Below are positions 16,501 through 24,376 of a stretch of DNA of 39,775 bases, in pieces. Positions within the stretch are counted from its first letter, which is position 1; each line of letters opens with the position of its first letter. This DNA is from a virus. A model generated the notes under the pieces. It saw only the letters and a list, made by a program, of their open reading frames with translations, was not told where the DNA came from and did not search any database. Location: the IMG/VR virus record IMGVR_UViG_3300009506_000567, positions 1-39,775 of that record, one strand, 5' to 3'. The translations under genes and the position numbers were made by a program.

Positions 16501-18625
16501 TGACCTACAAGTGGTGCTTGCTAGGGATAGAAAATACCTTGAACCAATGGCTGAGGAAGTGAAGGTACACTTCGATGCGGGGTTTAGGAAGGTTAAGGAA
16601 AACTTGAAGGACATGACTGTCAAGCAGATATGGGACTACGTGACCCACTTGTGGGACATTCCTAGGCACAAGAAGGCGGAGGCAGTCAGCTGGTTCCAGA
16701 CTCAAGATAGGTTTATGGAAAGGAGATTTATTCCTACATATGAAGAGGGGATTAAGAAAGGATTCAAACCTAAGACCCTCGATATTACAGAGATAATTAA
16801 AGTACACGATAACGTGGGGAACAGAGCTGTTGAGAATACTAAGTACCTCAAAGCCTTGCTGGACTTAGACAGGCATGGGATTAAGTTGATTCAACGTAGT
16901 GAGGATGCCCCACTTGATTGGGTGGAAGTTGACTACCCAGCTCTGACGAGAAGGATTCCGCTTAAGAAGACACAGATTAAGAGGAAGGGGGAGTTTGTTA
17001 AGGAAGTTAAAGTAAAAGTACACCCAGACCTGGTTAGGCCACTTAAAGCCATATTCGAGCAGAGGTTTGATCATCCTATCATTGGTGCCTACGAAGCGAT
17101 CAATGGAGTTATGAAGAAGTCTATGCTGACTTTATCTCTATTCCATCACGGAGCGTTGAGTGAGACTGGCCTAGCTCTAATGGGACCTGTTAAGACAGCC
17201 AAGGTGATATTTGACCCTGTTAAAATATACAAAGCACTAGTCAAGGGCGAGTATGATGTGTTTAAGAAGGAAGAGATTGCTAGAGATGGTATAGAGCATG
17301 GGTTACAGTTTGGAGCAACCGCCGATATTCCAGTGAGTAGAGTACAGGGGTACCTGAATGAGTTGGCAAGGGTCACTGAGAACATACCAGGTGGGAATAG
17401 AGTCACTAAGTTCGTTGCAGGACTTAACTCAGTCTGGGACAAGGCACTTTGGAACTACCTACATGACACACTTAAGTTGTACGGTTACGAGTCACTAGTC
17501 TCCAAGCTTGATCCTAAGCTATCTACTGAAATGGTTAAGAAGAGCAAGAGGGAGATAGCCCAGTTCGTGAATGACACCTTTGGTGGCCAGAACTTTGAGA
17601 ACATGCTATTCACTCCCAAGGAAGTCCAAATGCTGACGTGGAGTCTGCTGTCAATGGACTGGACATTATCTACAACCCGCCAAGCGTTGGCTCCTACTGG
17701 TATTGGAAGGATTTATAAAGAGACTGCAGGATTGAGGAGAGGTATGGGATTGAAGTTCTGGACTGCGGCCGCCCTGTATTTTGGTCTGGGGATGAACCTA
17801 CTTAACGTCATGTATAGACAGAAGGATATGAAGGAGAATCCTCAGTACTATGGTAACAAGGAATACTCATTTCTTGACAAGACTATGCTTGGTAACACAG
17901 TTGGGAAGAAGACTTATTTGTTCCTGGGTAGATACAAAGATGGAAGTGAGAGATATGTAAGGTGGGGGAAACAGTTTAGGGACTTCTTCGAAATGCTTGT
18001 TAATTTTAGGCCTAAGGTAGGTGGGAAGATAGCCCCTTTGCCACAGAGGATTGTCGAGTGGTTTACTGGCAGCACTTTCTCAGGATATAGAGGTGATGAC
18101 CTATATGGAAATGGAGGTTTAGAGTATGTTACTAATACAGTTAAGTACATAGGCAAGTCATTCCTCCCACTAAGTGTTAGAAAGTTCTTGCAGGAAGATG
18201 TGGAAGTTAATAAGTTAGACTTCCTCATGCAGAGTAGCAAGGGAATGTCTAGGTACTCAGCTATGGAGTATTATAAGAAGGCCATACTAACCGGAGACGT
18301 TGATATGGCTAGGGAGGTCTATACTGGGGCGCTGAGAAATAATCTACCAGCATACTCCTTGTTCACTGCAGCCTTTGGATGGGTAGAGAGTGAAGCAAGA
18401 GGTGACCTTGCTAGGACTGTTAAGGATATAGAGACAGCAAAAGCTAGGCTTGCCAGTTCGACTTCTGCGTATGATAAGAGGAGATACGGACAGTTGATTG
18501 CCAGGCTTAGCAAGGAAGCTGCTGAGAAGAAGAACGGAATGAACATGATTAGTGCGATGATCCAGAAGCTTGAAAGTTACAATGAACTAACCGGAGACAT
18601 ACCTCCGCTCCCTAGAAGGAGATAG
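13583..18625 (+). CDS. Giant internal virion / polyvalent protein (LPD38-like C-terminal part)
   Basis: A 1,680-residue multi-domain protein, the last gene of the virion operon. The N-terminus has two DWDNLxF repeats (residues about 33-58). Residues about 340-760 are Pro/Glu-rich linkers joining small modules; one module occurs twice (IEKEYGKKIDEVTDAEIEKF at about 390 and IEEHYGKPIDKVTDQEIEDY at about 708). About 755-900 is a mixed alpha/beta unit with LNVMVPLDKAGLETARRLKE, echoed later by LHAGIPIDKGVEIFNRL. The C-terminal 500 residues are helical with hydrophobic stretches (MLTLSLFHHGALSETGLALM, FWTAAALYFGLGMNLL) and resemble the large polyvalent protein-associated domain 38. Such proteins are packaged in the head and injected with DNA. 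No transglycosylase motif was found. Confidence 0.7.
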   Translation: MPVFLESAIKEGMKKLDPGMVEMGQSQDLPGGGIDWDNLDFSPKEEPAPKPTTNILDWDNLSFDPNVPIPAQATGREVGLYQGGKETIFDKIRGWFHTPDVSPDKAANIAAMIEVTGLPADVVYRHYDELAQEMFPGSMTGRRMLKSTVDLGMTAGVVYGLYTNPIATAIAVGTFLGLDEVENAIVAKAIDEPYEFQGGRGLSDWLAAEGLSRDVVDTFDFLWKVPVAGGTSKAGRGLIGKIVRRLGDKTSKIGFINRLAERIKKSGETEPDSRSIEDMASDVLEDMGVPRETIGLAKEDIAKEAVSIERVLKNERTSPEKPKELSKPAEVDPDYTFTSKKGNYYEKIGNKWYDQKGKEVTNKFIIDAAEGRKVEYGASAEEAAEDKLVSDIEKEYGKKIDEVTDAEIEKFIDKEERAAAPRVEEPAPEPVTPPEQSAFRQTDRERTKFNLKNLPTYDKIDNADSLIARMEAEVNGWMDGEVADISATRKLIEQLSDNAGKWADGSETPPGIFGDLTYSELLNFSEYIGKLDRWVRSIEEPQPVRPVEKVVEPTEVVSKPEMAVLLKDGRIISGKEKNHVDLIERNKIDPDNVQASGFVSEGKFGINTRQKGNKWVLEPGKISDWVAEEARAEGYDLREGTATGAKLGRTAGGFGGPAYQWKKFADVPKEPAPAKPVERVVEPPKAEAKPKISTEEAEALADAKRIADIEEHYGKPIDKVTDQEIEDYYTKGAEDVDWFGEGEESKGPKGGVQLNVMVPLDKAGLETARRLKEMFGKFTAFLENPMDQSPAIKFRVGERKTYVEKTPFTEHDPVTGAVVKTGIADETRRLYPIEGYDPIDKQWKEYTWAESEGEAKAKISEYNRWLTEQKAIYGDATSFTLHAGIPIDKGVEIFNRLTGRDKTKVMDEPPDPFTGVKEEVRELIFKRTAQLGLATYDTNKFVNSIEQRTTKKQREVTPFVIEKTGIPDEAGRPDLQVVLARDRKYLEPMAEEVKVHFDAGFRKVKENLKDMTVKQIWDYVTHLWDIPRHKKAEAVSWFQTQDRFMERRFIPTYEEGIKKGFKPKTLDITEIIKVHDNVGNRAVENTKYLKALLDLDRHGIKLIQRSEDAPLDWVEVDYPALTRRIPLKKTQIKRKGEFVKEVKVKVHPDLVRPLKAIFEQRFDHPIIGAYEAINGVMKKSMLTLSLFHHGALSETGLALMGPVKTAKVIFDPVKIYKALVKGEYDVFKKEEIARDGIEHGLQFGATADIPVSRVQGYLNELARVTENIPGGNRVTKFVAGLNSVWDKALWNYLHDTLKLYGYESLVSKLDPKLSTEMVKKSKREIAQFVNDTFGGQNFENMLFTPKEVQMLTWSLLSMDWTLSTTRQALAPTGIGRIYKETAGLRRGMGLKFWTAAALYFGLGMNLLNVMYRQKDMKENPQYYGNKEYSFLDKTMLGNTVGKKTYLFLGRYKDGSERYVRWGKQFRDFFEMLVNFRPKVGGKIAPLPQRIVEWFTGSTFSGYRGDDLYGNGGLEYVTNTVKYIGKSFLPLSVRKFLQEDVEVNKLDFLMQSSKGMSRYSAMEYYKKAILTGDVDMAREVYTGALRNNLPAYSLFTAAFGWVESEARGDLARTVKDIETAKARLASSTSAYDKRRYGQLIARLSKEAAEKKNGMNMISAMIQKLESYNELTGDIPPLPRRR

Positions 18626-18648
18626 ATAATTAAATAATTTAATTAACT
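18624..18648. repeat. 25-bp border palindrome, copy 7 (convergent junction)
   Basis: Half-sites AGATAATTAAAT and AGTTAATTAAAT around a central A. It fills the whole gap between the two convergent operons and overlaps both stop codons, so it cannot be a promoter for either neighbour. Confidence 0.9.
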
Positions 18649-19848
18649 TTCATCCCTCCTAAGTATCTTCACTATTGCATCTGCACTAGGTCTCTTAATA
18701 ACCTTAGCGGTTCCAGTGGCCTCGAGTGTTTCGGTTATTCTATCCAGCGTAGGTTTGTCTGCATCTCCCTCAAAGTACCTAGCGAACATGGAGTAGGGTA
18801 TCTCGTCTGACTTGGAAGTCTTAAAGAACATATTAGCTCTGAACATCAAGTCGGCTATGTCACTCTTGCCAACTCCTTTGAACGTCAGTGCCATCTTCTT
18901 CTCGACGTCTGTTAGAGTCTCAATGGCTAGCTCTAGACTATCCCTTGTTAGTACTAGGTTACTATCTCCCATCGAAGCACTCATGACCATAGCTAGTTTC
19001 ATCAGGTGAACCTTGCGCCGTCCACAGTAGCCATCAAACTTTGGGCCATGAAAAGGTGGGTTGGCCAGGTCATGCTGCCTCCAGTCGGCCCATAGATCCA
19101 TAAACCCTTGTGTCCAACTAAAGTCACCAGACAGAAGCGAGATTGCCTCCAAGTCACGTACAAGATATTCGAACAGCAACTGCTGCTCTGGACTCTCGGT
19201 GGGAAAGATAGATATAACATCTGGACAGTCTGCGTAGACAAAGATGATTCTGGAAGTAAGACCACCTCCGATAGAGTCTGGAGGAAGAGAGCTACGAATA
19301 AGGTCAGGAGTAGTACCACCAATAAGATTAACCCACACTCCGTGCACCTTCTCTTTCGATCTTTTAATTGTATCATAGGTCCAGTCCTCCTCACAATCGT
19401 ACCAGTTGCATAGGGTTGAGATTAGTTCGTTGTTCTTATATCCAAGGAAGACTGTAAATTCCTCGGAGTAGACAGTCATAGATGAGTGAAAGCTCATGGA
19501 ACCATCTTCATGAACGTCGGTTAGGTTGTTGTCCTTGAGTGACGTTATTAAGGCTTGGAGGGAAGTAGCTTGGGCTGACAGTTTGATGGCAGGGACCTGC
19601 TTGATTATGTCGAGTGCTGGTCGCATAGCTGTGCCCTTACCTGTGGCACTTCGTCCGACTAGGATTATGTACAGGTTAGGATAGAATGTCAGTGACACTC
19701 CCCAGCGGACCCTGACCTTACGCTGGAGAGCGCTAGCCAGACACATTATACCTGCCCATTTTAGGTAGATTGATGCAGTCTCGACATTCTTCGTGTATTC
19801 CATGAAAGCATCTAGCCAGTTTGGCAGCTTCCTGGTGAGATTAGGCAA
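18643..19848 (-). CDS. DUF3987-type ATPase, probable replicative helicase
   Basis: A 401-residue P-loop protein. Residues 57-75 (PNLYIILVGRSATGKGT) include a Walker A motif and match the family in which Pro-Asn-Leu precedes the P-loop; a Walker B-like strand with EE follows (TVYSEEFTVFLG, about 128). The later IIFVYADCP and helical C-terminus complete an AAA/RecA-like core. In phages this family stands in for DnaB-like or primase-helicase functions at the fork. The TTG start at 19848 is supported by AAGGAGGT 6 bases upstream, and it overlaps the end of the polymerase gene by 37 bases, so the two are co-translated. No primase domain was seen. Confidence 0.7.
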   Translation of the reverse strand: MPNLTRKLPNWLDAFMEYTKNVETASIYLKWAGIMCLASALQRKVRVRWGVSLTFYPNLYIILVGRSATGKGTAMRPALDIIKQVPAIKLSAQATSLQALITSLKDNNLTDVHEDGSMSFHSSMTVYSEEFTVFLGYKNNELISTLCNWYDCEEDWTYDTIKRSKEKVHGVWVNLIGGTTPDLIRSSLPPDSIGGGLTSRIIFVYADCPDVISIFPTESPEQQLLFEYLVRDLEAISLLSGDFSWTQGFMDLWADWRQHDLANPPFHGPKFDGYCGRRKVHLMKLAMVMSASMGDSNLVLTRDSLELAIETLTDVEKKMALTFKGVGKSDIADLMFRANMFFKTSKSDEIPYSMFARYFEGDADKPTLDRITETLEATGTAKVIKRPSADAIVKILRRDES

Positions 19849-22334
19849 CCGTAGACCTCCTTGAGTTTGTCAGCTAGAATCTCAGGTGTACCTGGGACCT
19901 GTTTGCTTTTGAGTTCTACCATTTGCTTCTTGAACATGTTGAGGCCAATGGACAGGTCGGCTGGAGTAGGTATCTCTCGCTCGTGCCAGTAGAGTGGGCG
20001 CTCTAATGACTGCTTAATGTCTAGGATCATTCTAGCGTGTTCGATCCAGGGGATTGAAAGAGGGATTTGAAACACTATGGAGTCATGGATTTGGGTTAGT
20101 AGTTCGACTGGTGCAAACTTGGATTGGTTGTAGTAGATATATTCTACTCCGAACTCGTTGATCTTGTCAGCGACAGTTGACTGGGGAAGCTGTGCGTAAG
20201 CCTCTCGGAATGTCACTAGACATGCACTACGTGGGACGGTCTGGGATGGAATGATAGGGCCGAGGAATAGTCTGCGTCGACCAAGGAGGTTAGTGACGAA
20301 GCGATTCTTCATCAGCATATCTTGGATGATAGCATGATATCCCTGGCGGATTTGAGGATAGCCCAGATGGATTCGTTCCAAGAGTTTCTTGGCAGATGCT
20401 TCGTCTAGTTCATTCTTCAACGCGAACGTCTTATATCCAACGTCGTAGTTAGTTGCGTGGTTACCTTTCTTTCCCCAGAACCTTTCACTCTGTCGGCCGT
20501 CACCTAGGGTAGAGGATCCTTCCTCCGCTGAGATTTCATCATAAGGTCTATTGAAGATAACTGAGGCGGTGAGTCGGTGGAGGTCAATTCCTGACTCGAA
20601 TGCCTGGATTTGCGATAAGACGCCTCCAACGTAGGCGACGATCCTATTCTCAATTTGAGAGAGGTCGATACTGTATCCAATATATCCTTCATCAAAGAGA
20701 AAGAATCGCAGTAGATCTCTCGGCCAGTTCTGTTGATTACCTCCAGCTCCAAATATAGTTTCGCCCGATGAGATTCGACCTGTCTCAGCTCCAACCGGCT
20801 TGTATGAACTTCTATATCTACCATCTTTATCCACCTTTCCTATTTCCAGATACGTCGAGATACGTTTGTTGAGACTACGAATGTCCAACATGATCTGGGC
20901 GGCCTTGTAGCCGCGACGAGCTAGACGTTTCATAGCGTCGACGTCAGAAGTCTCGACCCACTGGCCTTTAGTATTTCGTTTCTTATAAGGTTTGAGGCCT
21001 AGTTCCTTGTAAAAGTATCCCATCACTTGAGCTGGTGAGTTGGGGTTGAGTTCGTAGCCCACTTCCTCATGTAGTGCAGCTATACACTTGTCGACTTCAG
21101 CTTGTTGTTCTTCTTTGTATTTAGCCATCTCGTCTACGTCAACCCTAATCCCTCGCTCAGCCATGTAGATGAGAGGCTTGATTAGCTTACGCTGACGGTG
21201 GTAGGTTTCGAGATTCTGTTGTCTGATTAGTTCTTGGAGCTGCTTCGGGTGAGCTTCGTTAGGAACTATCACATCCATACCGTTGTAGTTCCACCACTCT
21301 TCCCATGAGCCAGCGCCCATCTTAATCCACTGCTTGCCGTCTTCTTTGTAATAAGGTATGTCAGTCCACATACGGCAGACTTGATCCAGGCCAGCGCCGA
21401 AGTCAGGGAAGGCTATCTTCTGAGCGATCTGGGTACAATGAAGTTCACCACGTGGAACTATTCCGTACTTGTGGAAGAGGAACTGGGTGTCGAAGATGAA
21501 GTTAGCTCCTCGCTTGGCCACTCGATCTTCACTGAGTATCTTCGTAACCAGAGCCATGACTTCAAGCTCTTGCTCAACAGTGAAATAATCACCCCTCGAG
21601 TCGCGGAAGGGGATGCTAATTGCCTCTGAACTAGAGTAGCTAAAAGAAATACAGTCGACTTCTCCACTGATAACTTCAATGTCAACGTCGATGACTTGCC
21701 CACGGAGACCGACTTCGTAACAGTATTCAAGGTACTGAACGGACTGTTCGAAGCTGGGCTTAATAATAATCTTTCGTGGTCTCCTTCTAATTTCCATGAA
21801 TTCTGCTTCATGTCTAGCCCTCGTCAAGTCCTCTACAATCTGAGGCTTGTTTAGGAAGTTGAACTTAGGTGGGATGAAAGTGGCTGGGTGAAATGTAGGG
21901 ACGACCTTGAGACCTGGCACCAAGGTTGATTCCAACACTGACCCATGCCACTTTCCAATTCCAACTCGTGAACATAGAGCTACCAACGGTATTGCGCCGC
22001 AGGCGATTATACAGTTGAGGTTGAGTGCTGATAGTTCGTCACGGAGTTCGTGGATATACTCCCACCCCTCGTCAGAGATACGCCAAGACTGTCTGTGGTA
22101 GTCGATGGATATGTAGTGTTCAAGGGGACGGTCTAGGTCTTTAATTACGTTGGTCAGATACATCTCGTGGCGGGGTATCTTGGCCATTACTAGACATTCA
22201 TCTAAACCCTGTCCAGCTGGGCCAATGAAAGGGCGAGGAGGGCGTCCGCGAACTTCTTGGATGCCAGGCTGTTCACCGCAAGCGGCTAACCTAGCATCAC
22301 GATTGCCGTAGCCAGGGACGTAGGTTTTTCTCAA
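19812..22334 (-). CDS. polA: Uracil-DNA glycosylase-like / DNA polymerase I (family A) fusion
   Basis: An 840-residue replicative polymerase. Residues about 1-175 form a family 4-like uracil-DNA glycosylase module (GEQPG at 20-24, FIGPAGQGLDE at 36-46, TNVIKD at 61-66, FHPATF at 148-153). A 3'-5' exonuclease follows with all three motifs (DVDIE at 216-220, NFIFD at 278-282, YNGMD at 350-354), then the polymerase: TGRISS at 518-523, motif A with DLSQIENR at 557-564, motif B from R618 to Y630 with K622, and motif C QIHDS at 748-752. By eye the site of E. coli Phe762 is His626. TTG start with GGAGGT 5 bases upstream; that site abuts palindrome copy 8. The glycosylase part may sense uracil in template DNA. 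Confidence 0.85.
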   Translation of the reverse strand: MRKTYVPGYGNRDARLAACGEQPGIQEVRGRPPRPFIGPAGQGLDECLVMAKIPRHEMYLTNVIKDLDRPLEHYISIDYHRQSWRISDEGWEYIHELRDELSALNLNCIIACGAIPLVALCSRVGIGKWHGSVLESTLVPGLKVVPTFHPATFIPPKFNFLNKPQIVEDLTRARHEAEFMEIRRRPRKIIIKPSFEQSVQYLEYCYEVGLRGQVIDVDIEVISGEVDCISFSYSSSEAISIPFRDSRGDYFTVEQELEVMALVTKILSEDRVAKRGANFIFDTQFLFHKYGIVPRGELHCTQIAQKIAFPDFGAGLDQVCRMWTDIPYYKEDGKQWIKMGAGSWEEWWNYNGMDVIVPNEAHPKQLQELIRQQNLETYHRQRKLIKPLIYMAERGIRVDVDEMAKYKEEQQAEVDKCIAALHEEVGYELNPNSPAQVMGYFYKELGLKPYKKRNTKGQWVETSDVDAMKRLARRGYKAAQIMLDIRSLNKRISTYLEIGKVDKDGRYRSSYKPVGAETGRISSGETIFGAGGNQQNWPRDLLRFFLFDEGYIGYSIDLSQIENRIVAYVGGVLSQIQAFESGIDLHRLTASVIFNRPYDEISAEEGSSTLGDGRQSERFWGKKGNHATNYDVGYKTFALKNELDEASAKKLLERIHLGYPQIRQGYHAIIQDMLMKNRFVTNLLGRRRLFLGPIIPSQTVPRSACLVTFREAYAQLPQSTVADKINEFGVEYIYYNQSKFAPVELLTQIHDSIVFQIPLSIPWIEHARMILDIKQSLERPLYWHEREIPTPADLSIGLNMFKKQMVELKSKQVPGTPEILADKLKEVYGCLISPGSCQTG

Positions 22335-22344
22335 GCTAACCTCC

Positions 22345-22369
22345 AGTTGTTTAAATTATTTAAACATCT
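22345..22369. repeat. 25-bp border palindrome, copy 8
   Basis: Half-sites AGTTGTTTAAAT and AGATGTTTAAAT around a central T. The TAA stop of the ParB-methyltransferase gene lies inside it, and the GGAGGT of the polymerase gene abuts it. Confidence 0.9.
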
Positions 22370-23688
22370 AATCCATGAACCTTAACCAAGAATGAATCCC
22401 TATACCCCTTCCCAAGTTCCCACCCAACAGCTGACATACCTAGCTTGTGGGCGGAGATGAGTCCATTACCTGAGCCGAGAAAGGGGATCATTACCCTCGA
22501 ACCAGGGAAGGCAAACGTGTCGTAGATTTCGGTTGTCAACTCGACCGGGCGCTCTGTTGGGTGAGTCTTCTGTTGAGCTGGAACTGGAGGGAAGGAGAAG
22601 ATGTTTAACCTACCTGGCTTGTTAAGTGCTGGCCGACCCTTCCAGGCATAGAAGAACATTTCATAGCAGTTGGCTAAGTGCATCTCAGGCCTCTTTGCTT
22701 GACCGTAGGGCTTAGCCCAGATGCCACACATGCGAGTGGATTCGAAGCCTGCTACTCTGAGGAAGGCATAGATAGACTCGAACCAGGGTTCAGGTGCGAA
22801 CCAACAGATTAGCCAGGAGTGATCAGCCATTGCACGGTAGCATTCTTGGAAGGTCTTGATTAGGAATGCTTCATACTCTCCTACATCAACCTCATTATAG
22901 TCATCTTGCGTCTGTCTATACAACCCTTCGTTCTCAGTCTTCTTCGCATGCTTCAGATCAATAGCATACGGAGGGTCTATCTCAACCAGATGCATCATAC
23001 CATCTGGGACCTTCTTCACTCCCTCAAAGAAGTCACCGAGGATGTAGCTGTTGGCGAGTTTCTTGATAGTCGTGCCAGCATTCTTGTCACGCTCAAGTTT
23101 CTCAGCTATAGTCTGCTTAATAATAGCCTCGTCCATCTTCTTAATGACATTAGTTGCATCCTTCTGAGTTTTGCACTTCTCGAACAGTTCAGGGAAGGCC
23201 TGACGAGCCTCGTGACGTTTGATTGCAGTAGATACTGAAGCTCCTGTAATTCCAAATATCTCTGCGGTGTCAGCAAGTCTATGTCCAGTATGTCCAGGCC
23301 CAGGTGCCGCAGAGCCAATAACTTCTCGTTGCAGGCGATCAATTTCTGCGACAAGTGAGTCGTATTCATAGTACTCCATATCCTTTCGGTAGAAGTTCTC
23401 AGCCTTCTCGATGATCTTCATCTGGAGTTCTGATAGTTCACCATTGTAGATGCGCACAGGCACGTCGCAGACTTGGTTGGACAAGAGGATCGTATAGCGA
23501 CGTTCCCCAGCTAGGAGGCGGAACTTCCCACCACCAGTGTCTTGGACTGCTAGTGGTTGGATGAGTCCGCTTTCCTTCAGCGAACATTCAAGGGAGGATA
23601 GGTCACCTAGCTCCTGCCTAGCGCGCTCACCCACTTCGATTGAATCAATAGGTATCATTGCAACTTTGCCAACTTCAATAGTCATCAT
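22360..23688 (-). CDS. ParB-like domain fused to a DNA N6-adenine/N4-cytosine methyltransferase
   Basis: A 442-residue fusion. Residues about 10-100 are a ParB/Sulfiredoxin-type domain (IPIDSIEVGERARQELGDL, GLIQPLAV, LLAGERRY at 58-65, the nucleotide-binding box). About 135-160 is a KorB/ParB helix-turn-helix (RLADTAEIFGITGASVSTAI). From about 215 comes a beta-class methyltransferase: catalytic DPPY at 238-241, HPTERPVEL at 376-384, and the SAM-binding FLGSGN at 403-408 near the end. It probably methylates phage DNA at a site found by its N-terminal half, for protection against restriction or for control. The stop codon lies inside palindrome copy 8, and the gene starts right after the previous stop (TAG-ATG). 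Confidence 0.8.
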   Translation of the reverse strand: MMTIEVGKVAMIPIDSIEVGERARQELGDLSSLECSLKESGLIQPLAVQDTGGGKFRLLAGERRYTILLSNQVCDVPVRIYNGELSELQMKIIEKAENFYRKDMEYYEYDSLVAEIDRLQREVIGSAAPGPGHTGHRLADTAEIFGITGASVSTAIKRHEARQAFPELFEKCKTQKDATNVIKKMDEAIIKQTIAEKLERDKNAGTTIKKLANSYILGDFFEGVKKVPDGMMHLVEIDPPYAIDLKHAKKTENEGLYRQTQDDYNEVDVGEYEAFLIKTFQECYRAMADHSWLICWFAPEPWFESIYAFLRVAGFESTRMCGIWAKPYGQAKRPEMHLANCYEMFFYAWKGRPALNKPGRLNIFSFPPVPAQQKTHPTERPVELTTEIYDTFAFPGSRVMIPFLGSGNGLISAHKLGMSAVGWELGKGYRDSFLVKVHGLDV

Positions 23689-23901
23689 CTAGCCCTCTAT
23701 CATGTCTAGTAGTTCCTTGATAGACTGTTTATCAAGGTTCTTCGTTGCCTTCTTTGCAACTGATTTGGATGTAGTCTTGCGTGTCGCAGGTGGTTTGGTG
23801 GGAGTTCGACGACTCAAGCGTATCTGGCGAAGATGCTCGAGTGCCTCGTCCTGATTCATGTCGGAGATAGATTTATAGCCCAGATCGTCAAGGGTTGCCA
23901 T
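23689..23901 (-). CDS. Small basic protein, function unknown
   Basis: A 70-residue protein with a helical N-terminus (MNQDEALEHLRQIRLSRR), a Lys/Thr/Pro-rich middle (PTKPPATRKTTSKSVAKK) and a helical end (SIKELLDMIEG). This resembles a nucleic-acid-binding tail flanked by interaction helices. GGAGG precedes the ATG by 7 bases. It abuts the ParB-methyltransferase gene with no gap and could be a partner, which is inference only. Confidence 0.65.
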   Translation of the reverse strand: MATLDDLGYKSISDMNQDEALEHLRQIRLSRRTPTKPPATRKTTSKSVAKKATKNLDKQSIKELLDMIEG

Positions 23902-24103
23902 TTTTTTCCTCCCTCTTCCTCCTTAGCCAACCACTAGCAGTCCAATTAATGTCAGAACATACTGTGATATTAGAAGTCTCATTATCTCTGGGCGTGTTGA
24001 GGATAATAGCTCTTAACTTATGCATGTAGTCTGCTAAGGGATTCTCTTTATGGGCGTGCACTAGTCTTTCATGTATCCATATTAGAAATTCTCTATCCTT
24101 CAA
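23888..24103 (-). CDS. Small conserved-looking phage protein, function unknown
   Basis: A 71-residue protein. The first 35 residues (REFLIWIHERLVHAHKENPLADYMHKLRAII) are a helical pattern that I associate with small phage proteins in replication regions. The end is basic (GWLRRKREEKNG). It begins with TTG and overlaps the genes on both sides (11 and 14 bases), so it is probably translated by coupling. No function can be given. Confidence 0.6.
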   Translation of the reverse strand: MKDREFLIWIHERLVHAHKENPLADYMHKLRAIILNTPRDNETSNITVCSDINWTASGWLRRKREEKNGNP

Positions 24104-24338
24104 CTTTCTTCACCGTCCTTTCTACCCTGGCTAGAGAGGGGATAATCTCCTTGAGGCTAGTCTCACTATCCAGGATAATGCCGAAGACTATCTGCCCATG
24201 CTTGTCTACCATGTCCATGATCTCGTCGAGGATGATAGACATGACAGCCTTTCGTTGGCCATAGTAAGGGAACACGCGAAGGGCACGGATTCGCTGTTCC
24301 TCTGAGATTTCGAAGGAGAACTTAGCTTTGTCACTCAC
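24093..24338 (-). CDS. Small protein, possible DNA-binding, function unknown
   Basis: An 81-residue protein starting with GTG, with GGAGG 7 bases upstream and adjoining palindrome copy 9. A short beta segment (KFSFEISEEQRIRALRVFP) followed by two helices is compatible with a ribbon-helix-helix arrangement, but spacing and key residues are not convincing. It is the first gene after the SQD1-like gene in this operon. Confidence 0.6.
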   Translation of the reverse strand: MSDKAKFSFEISEEQRIRALRVFPYYGQRKAVMSIILDEIMDMVDKHGQIVFGIILDSETSLKEIIPSLARVERTVKKVEG

Positions 24339-24351
24339 TGTAGGTTCCTCC

Positions 24352-24376
24352 AGTTGTTTAAATTATTTAATTATCT
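24352..24376. repeat. 25-bp border palindrome, copy 9
   Basis: Half-sites AGTTGTTTAAAT and AGATAATTAAAT around a central T. It contains the TAA stop of the SQD1-like gene, and GGAGG for the next gene follows. Confidence 0.9.

Noticed and set aside
18624-18648. The palindrome as a standard rho-independent terminator
   Set aside because: It is A/T only in its core, has a one-base loop, no U-run and often mismatched arms, so a stable RNA hairpin is unlikely.
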